A stretch of DNA of 64,000 nucleotides from an uncultured Saprospiraceae bacterium (GTDB lineage Bacteria; Bacteroidota; Bacteroidia; Chitinophagales; Saprospiraceae), in assembly GCA_937959115.1 (NCBI GenBank), contig CALGAW010000025.1, positions 62,001 to 126,000 on the forward strand, read 5' to 3'. The position numbers and the translations under genes were made by a program. Below are positions 36,020-44,694 of the stretch, piece by piece. The notes under the pieces were generated by a model that saw only the letters and a list, made by a program, of their open reading frames with translations, searched no databases and was not told the DNA's origin. Numbering within the stretch: the first letter of the stretch is position 1; each line of letters opens with the position of its first letter.

Positions 36020-36838
36020 CTAACTCCTTTGTAACCAGTTGTTTTGTGGATAAGTAGCATAGTTATCAACAAAATGTAGCACAAAAGCATGACGAGAATG
36101 CTTAGAGACGTTCGCTTCACTGAAATGAACAAGCCGACCGTGCAATAGTACTAAGTCTCCAGCCACCACTTCCAACGCTACCTTGCGTGATACGTCAAAA
36201 GCTTGCTTATGTTCGGTCATCGAGATAAATTTTGTCCCTGTTCCGTCTTCTGTTCGCACGTATCGCTCCTGTAATGGGATATTGTGCGACCCCGGAACAG
36301 CCCACAGACATCCGTTCTCCTGCGTAGCAGCATCTAGTGCCAACCAAAACCCTAAACAGCTCTCTGGTTCAGTATACAAAAACGTAGAATCCGTATGCGG
36401 TACCACCTCTCCCCCAACTCCAGGTAGCTTTAATATGTATTGACTCTGAAGAATTTCAGGGGAACTATTTCCCAATTGCTTTGCAATTCTACGATAAGAT
36501 GCTTGATTGGAAAACTCAGTAAACACGGCATTCAATTGATGCAGTGCATGACCAACTTTGTTCACAGCTAACGTGCCATCTGCATTTCTTTTTGTCTCAA
36601 AAAAACATCGAATTTTGTCCCCACTCTCTAGGAAATAAGAAAGGTCAGTTTCCACATTCTCTTTTGTACTAAAAATAGCATTGGTATTATGCGGTGAACG
36701 AGCAATCACATCAACTATTTCAGCTTTCAACTTGTTGATTTCAGTACTGTTGGCAAATCGAGGAATGATCAGATAACCATTCTTTTCATAGAATGCTACT
36801 TGGGCGCTACTTAATGGTGTATTCAGATTATTTGTCAT
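36020..36838 (-). CDS. Phytanoyl-CoA dioxygenase-type Fe(II)/2-oxoglutarate oxygenase
   Basis: 272 residues of the PhyH superfamily. N-terminal FYEKNGYLIIPRFAN is typical. Iron ligands are the His and Asp in VVPHTDSTFLYT and the distal His in VLLHGRLVHFSEANVSKHSRHA, with a downstream Arg likely to bind 2-oxoglutarate. LGFWLALDAATQENGCLWAV is the conserved core. Substrate is not predictable. Start overlaps the end of the upstream TerB-like gene by 11 bases, so both are co-translated. Confidence 0.88.
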   Translation of the reverse strand: MTNNLNTPLSSAQVAFYEKNGYLIIPRFANSTEINKLKAEIVDVIARSPHNTNAIFSTKENVETDLSYFLESGDKIRCFFETKRNADGTLAVNKVGHALHQLNAVFTEFSNQASYRRIAKQLGNSSPEILQSQYILKLPGVGGEVVPHTDSTFLYTEPESCLGFWLALDAATQENGCLWAVPGSHNIPLQERYVRTEDGTGTKFISMTEHKQAFDVSRKVALEVVAGDLVLLHGRLVHFSEANVSKHSRHAFVLHFVDNYATYPQNNWLQRS

Positions 36839-37748
36839 TGATTCTGCTAAGGTCTTCTACAATCTTACTCCTCAGGTCAGCCTCCATATCCATAATAAAG
36901 TTGGCCTCAGATTCGTCCATCCCATCACTGGAAACTGATATTTTTTCAAGAAGATCAATTAATAAGTCATAATCGGGATCCGGTCCATTGTCTTGTAACA
37001 CTTGAATTGCCTTATCATAGACTTCGGCAGGATCATTCTGTTTTTTCATTTCATAGTTGAACGACCACAATAATTCTTTACCGAGCTCATGATTCTTTAC
37101 TTGCTCTTTTACTTTTTCAATTTCGGATGGTTCTATGATCCCATCTGCTTTTGCCACTAAATATACGATTTCGCCAAACGCAGAGTACAATCGTTCCCTA
37201 GGCACACCAACTACGGTGTTGGCTTGTTGAATCACCCGTTTTGAAATTACGTCATAGTCATCTTCACTGATCAATCGTCTAGATTGTAGGTCCTTCTTTA
37301 ATTGGACTTTGAAATCATACTGAAAACTAAGAATCATCTCAAGTTCCTGAGGGTCAATTTTGTTAGAAGCGGCCGCCACATATTCCATAATTTCTAACAA
37401 ACGCTTATATTCTTGAGCAGGACCGTAGTCAACAAAGGTTTGCATTGCTTTTTTATAGACCTCTTTTACATCATTTCCACGTTTCCGCTCATAATTAAAA
37501 GACCATTCAATTTCCTCAGCCCATGGATGTTTCATCAATTCTGCTTCCAAGGCATCCATTTCCTCAACCTGTACCTTGCCGTCAGCCATTGCCAAAACAT
37601 AGATCATTTCACCAAAAGCATCATATAGTCTTTTCTTTTCAACCATTACAATCGTTTTAAATAAGGACTGAAGTTTTTCTTGTCTTAACTTCGATTTTCG
37701 GTCTTCCTCACAAATTCTTTTCAAAATATCCGTGCAATTTAAACTCAA
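36828..37748 (-). CDS. Tandem TerB-like helical protein
   Basis: 306 residues consisting of two copies of one helical domain. Copy 1 (about 38-135) has RLYDAFGEMIYVLAMADGKV and copy 2 (about 185-285) RLYSAFGEIVYLVAKADGII; both then carry WSFNYE and a KAxQ helix. The ADG acidic loop resembles TerB/EF-hand-like tellurite-resistance proteins. The first codon is TTG at 37748. An internal ATG at 37646 exists, but the TTG start is preferred because residues 10-35 (RICEEDRKSK) align with the segment that precedes copy 2 (LISEDDYDV), so the N-terminus belongs to the repeat. Function unknown; co-translated with the dioxygenase. Confidence 0.72.
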   Translation of the reverse strand: MSLNCTDILKRICEEDRKSKLRQEKLQSLFKTIVMVEKKRLYDAFGEMIYVLAMADGKVQVEEMDALEAELMKHPWAEEIEWSFNYERKRGNDVKEVYKKAMQTFVDYGPAQEYKRLLEIMEYVAAASNKIDPQELEMILSFQYDFKVQLKKDLQSRRLISEDDYDVISKRVIQQANTVVGVPRERLYSAFGEIVYLVAKADGIIEPSEIEKVKEQVKNHELGKELLWSFNYEMKKQNDPAEVYDKAIQVLQDNGPDPDYDLLIDLLEKISVSSDGMDESEANFIMDMEADLRSKIVEDLSRINDK

Positions 37749-37818
37749 ATTCCTTATTATTCAATAATTCGTCGCACATACTATAAAAAATTAAACGGAT
37801 AAGTCCTATAATATACTT

Positions 37819-39048
37819 ATGAACCACGTAGCTAAAATTAAATTATTCATTTCTTCCTTAATATGTTTATGTGTCATCCAGCATAGCTTATCTGCTCAAG
37901 AAGTGATAAACCACTCCGATATAGATACAATACAAAAGAAAAAGAAATTGGATATAGATGGTGTACCAGCAATTGGTTTTAGTCCAGAAACAAAGTTTAC
38001 TATTGGGGCTGCTGTGATTTATAGTTACTTCTTTGCTCCGCCTACTCCACTATGTAGAAAATCGAGTATTCAACTAAGAACGGTTTATTCAACAGCGAAA
38101 CAAATTGAAATCAATACAACCTATAATTTGTTCACACACAAAAATATTTATTTCTTCAGAGGCCAGAGCTATTATCAAAAAAACACGGATAGAAACTATG
38201 GGATCGGTAATGACGGATTGTCCCGAGTACTAGAACAACAAGAAGATACAATTACGAATCGCTACAATTATGCAAATTTTGGTGCTAAACAACTATTTTT
38301 CTCTTTAATCGCTGCCCGCACGATCGCCAAACATCTGTACTTAGGTATTGATTATGAGATAGAATCTGTTTATAAAGTTGAATACACTGCTGAAAATACT
38401 GACTTTCTAACACCAGAACGCTTCAATAATCCAATAGCTGGTTTGCGATCTGGACTGGGTTTCAACGTCACCTACGACAATCGAGACAATGTAAATGCTC
38501 CGTACAGGGGAATGTTTGCCTCCCTCTCCAATCGTTATTACGGCAAAGCTGTAGGTAGCGATTTTAAATACGCCTTTTTATTAGCTGATTTTAGATACTA
38601 CAAAAGCACTTGGAAAAATCAAGTGATTGCAGTAAATGTGAGATCTGAAAATCGGTTTACCGCTGCAACAAACGAACTGCCAATATACGGACTCGCACGA
38701 TTCCAAGGAAAAGATTTCATCAAAGGATATTTTCGAGGGACTTATCAAGACAAACACCTCCTTGGCTTCCAATTGGAATACCGAGCACTGTTGTTTAAGA
38801 CACCGTGGGTTCCTTATCTGAAGGCTATCGGCGTAGTAGGCATGTTCAACGGTGGTCAAGTATACAATGACATCAACGACCTTAGTATCAAACAGCTAAA
38901 AACAAGTGCAGGTTTTGGCTTTCGAGCAGTCATCGACGAGGAACAGCGCATCAGCACAGGCGTTGATTTTGCTTGGGGATTGCACCCAAAAGCATCGATC
39001 AATGGCAAGCAATTTGGTATGTACATCTCTCTAGGAGAAACATTCTAA
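37819..39048 (+). CDS. BamA/TamA-like outer-membrane beta-barrel without POTRA domains
   Basis: 409 residues with a signal peptide (cleavage near SLSAQ). The whole mature part is a predicted 16-strand-type barrel with bacterial surface antigen features: GVPAIGFSPETKFTIGAAV near the start, GLRSGLGFNVTYDNRDNVNAPYRG and a C-terminal GFGFRAVIDEEQRISTG and FGMYISLGETF ending in Phe. Length and start rule out a full Omp85 protein with POTRA repeats. Likely an outer-membrane porter or assembly factor of unknown substrate. Transcribed divergently from the TerB-like gene. Confidence 0.85.
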   Translation: MNHVAKIKLFISSLICLCVIQHSLSAQEVINHSDIDTIQKKKKLDIDGVPAIGFSPETKFTIGAAVIYSYFFAPPTPLCRKSSIQLRTVYSTAKQIEINTTYNLFTHKNIYFFRGQSYYQKNTDRNYGIGNDGLSRVLEQQEDTITNRYNYANFGAKQLFFSLIAARTIAKHLYLGIDYEIESVYKVEYTAENTDFLTPERFNNPIAGLRSGLGFNVTYDNRDNVNAPYRGMFASLSNRYYGKAVGSDFKYAFLLADFRYYKSTWKNQVIAVNVRSENRFTAATNELPIYGLARFQGKDFIKGYFRGTYQDKHLLGFQLEYRALLFKTPWVPYLKAIGVVGMFNGGQVYNDINDLSIKQLKTSAGFGFRAVIDEEQRISTGVDFAWGLHPKASINGKQFGMYISLGETF

Positions 39049-39077
39049 GAACTAAGCACTAAATACGAACCATCAAT

Positions 39078-39359
39078 TCACAAAATCTCATCAAACTCAT
39101 CCTCAGCATCCATTTGGATATTTCTAATTTTTGCATCTTCTAAATCCTTGTGCATATCCATAAATCGGTGCATAACTTTTCCAATCAGTTCTTCATCAAC
39201 TAAAGCGGAAATTTCCTTCATACCACTGATTTCATCGGACATGCGCAGTTTATATGTTTGTTCATAAAGATTATCTTCAAACTTAATTGAAAGCTTATGA
39301 TCGAGCTGAAAAACAGTGATTTTACAAGATTTATTTTCTATATAGCCTAATATTCTCAT
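39078..39359 (-). CDS. Conserved-looking hypothetical protein (93 residues)
   Basis: Short protein MRILGYIENKSCKITVFQLD..., alternating hydrophobic strand-like segments in the first half and an acidic helical second half ending DAEDEFDEIL. No domain recognised. I think similar short proteins occur in other Bacteroidota, from memory only. Convergent with the barrel gene and divergent from the UPF0314 gene. Confidence 0.65.
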   Translation of the reverse strand: MRILGYIENKSCKITVFQLDHKLSIKFEDNLYEQTYKLRMSDEISGMKEISALVDEELIGKVMHRFMDMHKDLEDAKIRNIQMDAEDEFDEIL

Positions 39360-39466
39360 GCGTTTATTTTTTTGGCAAGGTACGAATTAGCATATTTGTA
39401 CCCAAACCAAAGAATCGAACTAAACAGTTTTTACCTTGTAACAATTAATCCATAATCTTATAAAGA

Positions 39467-40054
39467 TTGAAGATGAACAATGAAATTAAGCGATTTGCGC
39501 CACTTGTAGGCCTTGTTTTAGTCGTTTTAGGCATGTGCTTCCAACTGCGTAACCAAGGCCGTCTATGGCTTGCTAAAGACGGTACACTCAAGTTTTGGAT
39601 TAGTGATGCTTGGGGAGGTGATAATTCTCAGCACTTTACCGATCCGTATAGCTTCTCTCATATTCTACATGGTATGGTGTTTTTCGGGGCATTGTGGTTC
39701 TTTCGCAAGTATATTTCACTCGGTTGGCGCTTTGTTATATCGATTGCAGTGGAGGCACTTTGGGAAATCCTTGAAAATACTCAAATGGTGATTGATCGGT
39801 ATCGTGAAGCAACTGCAGCCCTAGGTTATTTTGGTGACACTGTTGTCAATTGCCTTGGGGACCTTGTAAGCTGTGGGATTGGATTTATGATTGCTTACTA
39901 TCTAGGTTTCTGGCGTTCTGTCGCACTTTTCTTACTAATTGAACTTGCATTGATTCTTACAATAAAAGATAGTTTGTTAATCAACATTATCATGATCATT
40001 TATCCCTTAGACGCTATAAAAAACTGGCAGACAAGTTTCCTTGGGTTGATTTAA
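39467..40054 (+). CDS. UPF0314 / DUF2585 membrane protein
   Basis: 195 residues, four to five membrane helices. The family signature is clear: GGDNSQHFTDPYSFSHILHG, then FVISIAVEALWEILENTQM followed by IDRYREATAALGYFGDTVVN and CLGDLVSCGIGFMIAYYLG. The conserved His, Glu and Arg within membrane-adjacent segments suggest an enzyme-like or channel-like site. I know this family mainly from alphaproteobacteria, where its function is undetermined. Transcribed alone. Confidence 0.85.
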   Translation: MKMNNEIKRFAPLVGLVLVVLGMCFQLRNQGRLWLAKDGTLKFWISDAWGGDNSQHFTDPYSFSHILHGMVFFGALWFFRKYISLGWRFVISIAVEALWEILENTQMVIDRYREATAALGYFGDTVVNCLGDLVSCGIGFMIAYYLGFWRSVALFLLIELALILTIKDSLLINIIMIIYPLDAIKNWQTSFLGLI

Positions 40055-40191
40055 ATGGTTTTCTCTCTGAACATCTATCAGAACGGCTTTCATTACAAAA
40101 ATCAGTTCACAACTTGAACGGCCTCCAAGACCAGCACCGGTTCACGTCTCAAGCATTGCACACGACAGATATCTCTGAAGACAAAAGGCTT

Positions 40192-41049
40192 TTATAAATC
40201 ACCCATCCACCACATAAACACCCAAACAGTCGCGAGTCGAATCAGCATTGTGCCATCAAGAAGCCCCGTAAACCAATAGTCATGTTTCCAGTGCTTTGAA
40301 TTCCAGACCAACAAAACAGTCAACAAATAGCTTACAGAAACACCGATCAGCCGCCAACCGTCTAGAATAAAGAAGCAAATACACCATCCTAAAACAAGCA
40401 GGGCAATCGCTAAGAAAATTGACTTTTGTACGCCTACACTAGATGGAATAGTCCGAACACTATTGTGTTGATCTACCGTTAAATCACGGATATCAAATGG
40501 TAAGGTAATCGCAAAGATAAAAAGCATCCGCTCCAACAATAGCAACCAAGATCTATGATCAGCGAACAATTGATACTCCGCCATAGGCAAGAAAACAGTA
40601 ACAAATCCCCAGACGATTGCAACGAGGTATATTTTGATTAAATTATAATCACGTAACCGAAATTTCCGTCCTCGGAATACTGGCAAGACATATCCTAGTG
40701 AAATCAGCCCAGGCAATACTAGTGCTAACTGAACAGCAAAGGGCAAGTAAATAAAAGCAATGCCTCCACCTAGAACAGCAAATCCAGCATACACCCAAAT
40801 GTGATGCTTGTATTGAGTAATAACTTTGTAGCGCTCTTCTTCGATAAACTCATGCACCTTAGAGATACCTATGATTCGATGTAAGGCATAAATGACAAGA
40901 GTGGCACAGAAAACAAGTACAAGGACCGGGGAAAACTGAAGGGGCAATCCAAGAAGGATGTGCGTTTCAAGCGTAAGCGCAACGGCACATAAACCAATGT
41001 AGATATTGCTATAGAGCAACAAATCTATTCCTTTCTTCAATAGATTCAT
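40192..41049 (-). CDS. UbiA-superfamily-like membrane protein
   Basis: 285 residues with about eight transmembrane helices. The second aspartate-rich motif of UbiA prenyltransferases is recognisable as FDIRDLTVDQHNSVRTIPSS, with the usual downstream SVG. The first motif (NxxxDxxxD after helix 2) is replaced by YALHRIIGIS, with no Asp. Such proteins are widespread in Bacteroidota as uncharacterised UbiA homologues. It may have lost prenyl-diphosphate binding or use another ligand. Downstream of the M42 peptidase on the same strand, 38 bases away. Confidence 0.75.
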   Translation of the reverse strand: MNLLKKGIDLLLYSNIYIGLCAVALTLETHILLGLPLQFSPVLVLVFCATLVIYALHRIIGISKVHEFIEEERYKVITQYKHHIWVYAGFAVLGGGIAFIYLPFAVQLALVLPGLISLGYVLPVFRGRKFRLRDYNLIKIYLVAIVWGFVTVFLPMAEYQLFADHRSWLLLLERMLFIFAITLPFDIRDLTVDQHNSVRTIPSSVGVQKSIFLAIALLVLGWCICFFILDGWRLIGVSVSYLLTVLLVWNSKHWKHDYWFTGLLDGTMLIRLATVWVFMWWMGDL

Positions 41050-41087
41050 AGGTGCAGACTTGTAACGCTTGGCACGTTGTTGCGTTT

Positions 41088-42167
41088 TTACTTCAAATAC
41101 TTAAAGTTATGATTCTTTTTGATCTTAAGCAACGTTGAGTAGATTAGCTTGATCACGTTCATTACATCTTCCTTATGCGCCGTTTCAACAGTCGTATGCA
41201 TATACCGTAAAGGCAAGGAAATTAAAGCGGAAGGCACTCCTTCATTGGAATAGGCGAATGCATCTGTATCCGTGCCTGTAACACGAGAGGTTGCTTCTCG
41301 CTGTAAAGGAATTTTGTTCTTTTTCGCTGTATCAATAATCAACTGCTGTAATATGTTGTGAACAGAAGGCCCAAACGTAACCGTTGGTCCTTTTCCAGCA
41401 CGAATGTCTCCTAGCTCATTAGGCTTTAGCATTGGTGTGTGTGTATCATGTGTTACATCAGTGACAATCGCTACGTCAGGCTTGATTTTATTGGCAATCA
41501 TCTGTGCTCCCCTAAGTCCAACTTCTTCCTGAACCGCATTGACAATATAAAGTGCGAAAGGTAGTTTCTTCTTGTTTTTCTTGAGTAATCTTGCTACTTC
41601 TGCAATACAAAAACCTCCCATTCTGTTATCAAGCGCTCGGCCTACGAAAAACCGATTATTCATTTCAAAAATTTCGTCTGGATAACAAGCGATACATCCA
41701 ACTTCAATACCCATATCTAATACTTCCTGCTTGCTTGCAGCTCCGACATCGATAAAAATATTGTTCAGCTTAGGCGCTTCTTCTTTCCCTCCTTTTCTAG
41801 TGTGGATGGCTGGCCAACCAAAAACACCAGTCACAATCCCTTTCGGGGTATGGATGTTAATTTTCTTTGACGGTGCAATCTGATGATCAGATCCACCATT
41901 TCGGATAACACTGATAAAACCAGACTCTGAAATATAGTTGACAAACCAACTGATTTCATCAGCATGAGCTTCTATAACTACTTTGTAACTTGCTCCCGGA
42001 TTAATCACACCGTAGACAGTTCCATAGTTATCGACATGGTATTCATCAATATAGGGTTTGATATAATCTAGCCAAATCTGTTGGCCTGGAGCTTCAAATC
42101 CAGTTGGTGAAGAATTATTCAGGTATTTGAATAAAAATTCTTTTGATTTCTTATTAATGATTGCCAT
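41088..42167 (-). CDS. M42 family metallo-aminopeptidase
   Basis: 359 residues. Cytoplasmic co-catalytic zinc peptidase of the M42 (glutamyl aminopeptidase/FrvX/TET) family. Metal and catalytic residues are visible: His/Asp in VIEAHADEISWFV, bridging Asp in FVGRALDNRMGGF, Glu-Glu in AVQEEVGLRGAQMI, Asp in TDVTHDTHT and the final His in RYMHTTVETAHKEDV. Family members form dodecameric tetrahedral particles that trim peptides. The UbiA-like gene follows on the same strand. Confidence 0.94.
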   Translation of the reverse strand: MAIINKKSKEFLFKYLNNSSPTGFEAPGQQIWLDYIKPYIDEYHVDNYGTVYGVINPGASYKVVIEAHADEISWFVNYISESGFISVIRNGGSDHQIAPSKKINIHTPKGIVTGVFGWPAIHTRKGGKEEAPKLNNIFIDVGAASKQEVLDMGIEVGCIACYPDEIFEMNNRFFVGRALDNRMGGFCIAEVARLLKKNKKKLPFALYIVNAVQEEVGLRGAQMIANKIKPDVAIVTDVTHDTHTPMLKPNELGDIRAGKGPTVTFGPSVHNILQQLIIDTAKKNKIPLQREATSRVTGTDTDAFAYSNEGVPSALISLPLRYMHTTVETAHKEDVMNVIKLIYSTLLKIKKNHNFKYLK

Positions 42168-42355
42168 AAGCTTTTTAGTATTGATATGCTATTTTCAAGT
42201 GTGCAAAAATAGTATTTATGTTCATTAAGTAAAATTTTATTCGATCAAAATAATCAATCTAATTTCAACAATCTTACATGACTAGCTGATTAAAAGTCGT
42301 TTACAACACGTTTACATCTCAAATCAATTTAACGTATCTTTTAAAATTTTGTTCG

Positions 42356-42373
42356 AATTTGTGAATACAAATT
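42356..42373. promoter_or_regulatory. Palindrome upstream of the flavoprotein gene, possible operator
   Basis: AATTTGT-GAAT-ACAAATT is a perfect 7-bp inverted repeat centred about 50 bases before the ATG at 42415. The region is AT-rich and no regulator gene is adjacent, so this is a weak call. Confidence 0.3.
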
Positions 42374-42414
42374 TCTTTATTAATTTCGATTAGAAAAACC
42401 AAAACCAGCACACA

Positions 42415-43896
42415 ATGAGTGAATTTGACATTAACAGAAGAACATATTTGAAAATTACAGGTTTCTTGACTGCGGGTTTTATTCTTTCTGGATGTAAAAA
42501 TACGCACTCACCTCAGCCGATAATTAACGAGCCAACTGATCCAATCATTCCAGATGAAAAGGCTATTGAAACCGTCATCGACTTGCTTAATAGTAAGGAG
42601 GTGGTTGTTTTACAACAATCTGATTCCGACTACGAATTAAAGCGGATGGGCTTCAACCTAAGAGTCCCAAAAAAACCAAAGTATATTGCACTCTGCAAAT
42701 CAACAAAAGGGGTGTCTGAAGCCGTTAAATTTGCTCGACAAGAGCAATTGGCTGTTGCAATCAAAAGCGGTGGACACAGTTTTGAAGGATTTTCTAGCAA
42801 TAATGCCGGTCTTGTTATTGATCTTTCTTTATTTAAAGCAATCAAATGGTTGGACAAGGATAATGTGTCGATTCAGCCAGGAGTCACCTTAGCTGAGGTG
42901 TACGACAATATCCTTCCAAGAAAACGAATTATCCCAATGGGATCTTGTGGAGGTGTTGGCGTTGGAGGCTTAACACTAGGAGGTGGGTATGGTTTATTTA
43001 GCAGAAAGTATGGACTAACGTGTGATCACCTAGAGGAATTTACAATGGTAGATGGCAAAGGCAATATCATTCAATCGTCTGATGACAAGGAGCTTGCTTG
43101 GGCTTGTCGAGGTGGCGGCAATGGTAATTTTGGGGTGGTCACTGAAATGACCTTCCGCACACATGAAGCACCAAATTGGTTTATCAGACATCGATTCAAA
43201 GCCTATAATCTGACGACTGAACGCGCAAAACAATTATTGGAAGCGTGGTTTACTTATGCTGGTCAATTGCCTGGCTCTTGCTTTGCAGCCTTCGTCCTAA
43301 ACCACAAGACGCTGACCTTACTCATCACTGATTTTGAGGAGCAAAGTCCTGAGCTCACCACCATGATTGAGCAATTTACGTTGTTGTGTGACAAGTATAT
43401 TCCAGATACAAAAAAAGACCTTGCACCATCACTTAAGAAGTACTACGGCATCCAACATTCTATTTTCTTTAAAAATGCCTGTGCTGGCCTTTATACAGGT
43501 TTCAGTGACGTTGCTCCTTCTATCGAAAAAGTAATCGAAATTGTAGGCAATACCAAAGGGTTGATTTTCCAAGTGAATACGTTAGGAGGTGCCATTAATA
43601 CGGATGCCTTTGAAACTATTTCCTGTTTTCCGCATAGAGCGCGGCCGTTTATGGGTGAACTACAAGCTTATTATGACAAACCTGCACAAGGGACAATGCA
43701 GATTGAGCGATTTCAAAAGATTCAAAAATTGCTGAAAACGGGTGGTGTTAGCGCACACTATCGCAATTACCCTGACTTAGATTTTGAGGATTGGGAGTCT
43801 GCCTATTTTGGGAACAACTATCCAAGGCTTCAAGCTGTAAAACGGAAATATGATCCTGACAACGTCATTCGACACGAACAAAGCATTAAGATTTAA
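42415..43896 (+). CDS. Tat-exported berberine-bridge-type FAD-dependent oxidoreductase
   Basis: 493 residues. The N-terminus NRRTYLKITGFLTAGFILSG carries a twin-arginine motif followed by a Cys in a lipobox-like position (SGCK), so export as a folded, probably lipid-anchored flavoprotein is likely. FAD_binding_4 domain: VAIKSGGHSFEGFSSNNAG with the His used for 8-alpha-histidyl FAD linkage, and GSCGGVGVGGLTLGGGYG with a Cys at the place of the 6-S-cysteinyl link, so bicovalent FAD is possible. The BBE domain ends YFGNNYPRLQAVKRKYDPDN. Family members oxidise sugars, oligosaccharides or alkaloids; the substrate here is unknown. Convergent with the sigma factor. Confidence 0.88.
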   Translation: MSEFDINRRTYLKITGFLTAGFILSGCKNTHSPQPIINEPTDPIIPDEKAIETVIDLLNSKEVVVLQQSDSDYELKRMGFNLRVPKKPKYIALCKSTKGVSEAVKFARQEQLAVAIKSGGHSFEGFSSNNAGLVIDLSLFKAIKWLDKDNVSIQPGVTLAEVYDNILPRKRIIPMGSCGGVGVGGLTLGGGYGLFSRKYGLTCDHLEEFTMVDGKGNIIQSSDDKELAWACRGGGNGNFGVVTEMTFRTHEAPNWFIRHRFKAYNLTTERAKQLLEAWFTYAGQLPGSCFAAFVLNHKTLTLLITDFEEQSPELTTMIEQFTLLCDKYIPDTKKDLAPSLKKYYGIQHSIFFKNACAGLYTGFSDVAPSIEKVIEIVGNTKGLIFQVNTLGGAINTDAFETISCFPHRARPFMGELQAYYDKPAQGTMQIERFQKIQKLLKTGGVSAHYRNYPDLDFEDWESAYFGNNYPRLQAVKRKYDPDNVIRHEQSIKI

Positions 43897-43925
43897 TTGA
43901 TCATTGAGCATTGCTATTTTCTCAA

Positions 43926-44528
43926 CTATCCAAATAGTCGTTCTCGATGCTCGCTTAACTCATTGTGATCTGACATTTCCACTAGGAGCGATTTCCTGAA
44001 GGTTTCCTTTGCTCTTTGGATCCGCATTTTAACTGCGGAAGGAGATAAGTTTAATTCTTCAGCAATGGTATTTACTTTTTGACCTTTACAGTACTTTCTC
44101 CAAAGGATGTTCATGTTTTCATTCTTCACCATTTTAAGAATTAAATCATGGAGTAAATCTTTACTTTTATGATCATTTTCATTTTCAATATGATGAGAAT
44201 CCATTGAATTAGCACTTTGAAAATCATCGAAGTATCTATACTTCTTAGTTGTTTTATTATTTTTCTTTCGAAGGAAATCAATACAATGATTGTGGGCGAT
44301 CGAGTACAACCAGGTAGACGTATGACACTTATTTTTAAAATTAAGAATGTTACGCTGAACTTTTACCCAAACTTCTTGACTTAAATCGTGCGCATCTTGT
44401 TCAGACTTAACCATTGTTAGACATTTGTTGTAGACTCTTTGTCTGTACTTCTGATACAACCCTTCTACTAGCAATTGTTTAATGGTTTGCTGCATTTGTT
44501 GGTAGGCCTCTTGCTCTATTTGCTGCAT
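43926..44528 (-). CDS. ECF-type sigma-70 factor
   Basis: 200 residues. Region 2 is seen in RVYNKCLTMVKSEQDAHDLS and QEVWVKVQRNILNFKN then TSTWLYSIAHNHCIDFLRKK; region 4 in ILWRKYCKGQKVNTIAEELN with the recognition helix LSPSAVKMRIQRAKETFRK. The linker contains a His/Asn/Asp-rich stretch. No anti-sigma gene is adjacent. Divergent from the thioredoxin-like/YceI gene with a 166-base gap, so it may control that gene. Confidence 0.92.
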   Translation of the reverse strand: MQQIEQEAYQQMQQTIKQLLVEGLYQKYRQRVYNKCLTMVKSEQDAHDLSQEVWVKVQRNILNFKNKCHTSTWLYSIAHNHCIDFLRKKNNKTTKKYRYFDDFQSANSMDSHHIENENDHKSKDLLHDLILKMVKNENMNILWRKYCKGQKVNTIAEELNLSPSAVKMRIQRAKETFRKSLLVEMSDHNELSEHRERLFG

Positions 44529-44669
44529 GTATTATGATGTTTCATTCATCCCATTATGTATAAATATTGTGCCACATCCCAATTTGTCTTTTTTTTACGA
44601 CGAATGGTAGGATATTTCCGTTTTACGTCATGATTTTGCCGATAAACAAATTTGTTCAAATGGATGTTT

Positions 44670-44677
44670 TATCTTTG
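44670..44677 (+). promoter_or_regulatory. Bacteroidota-type -7 box (TATCTTTG) before the YceI fusion gene
   Basis: Exact TAnnTTTG match ending 17 bases before the ATG. TTTG at 44651-44654 is only 15 bases upstream, shorter than the usual 19. Confidence 0.5.
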
Positions 44678-44694
44678 AAAATAAAAAATATTCT

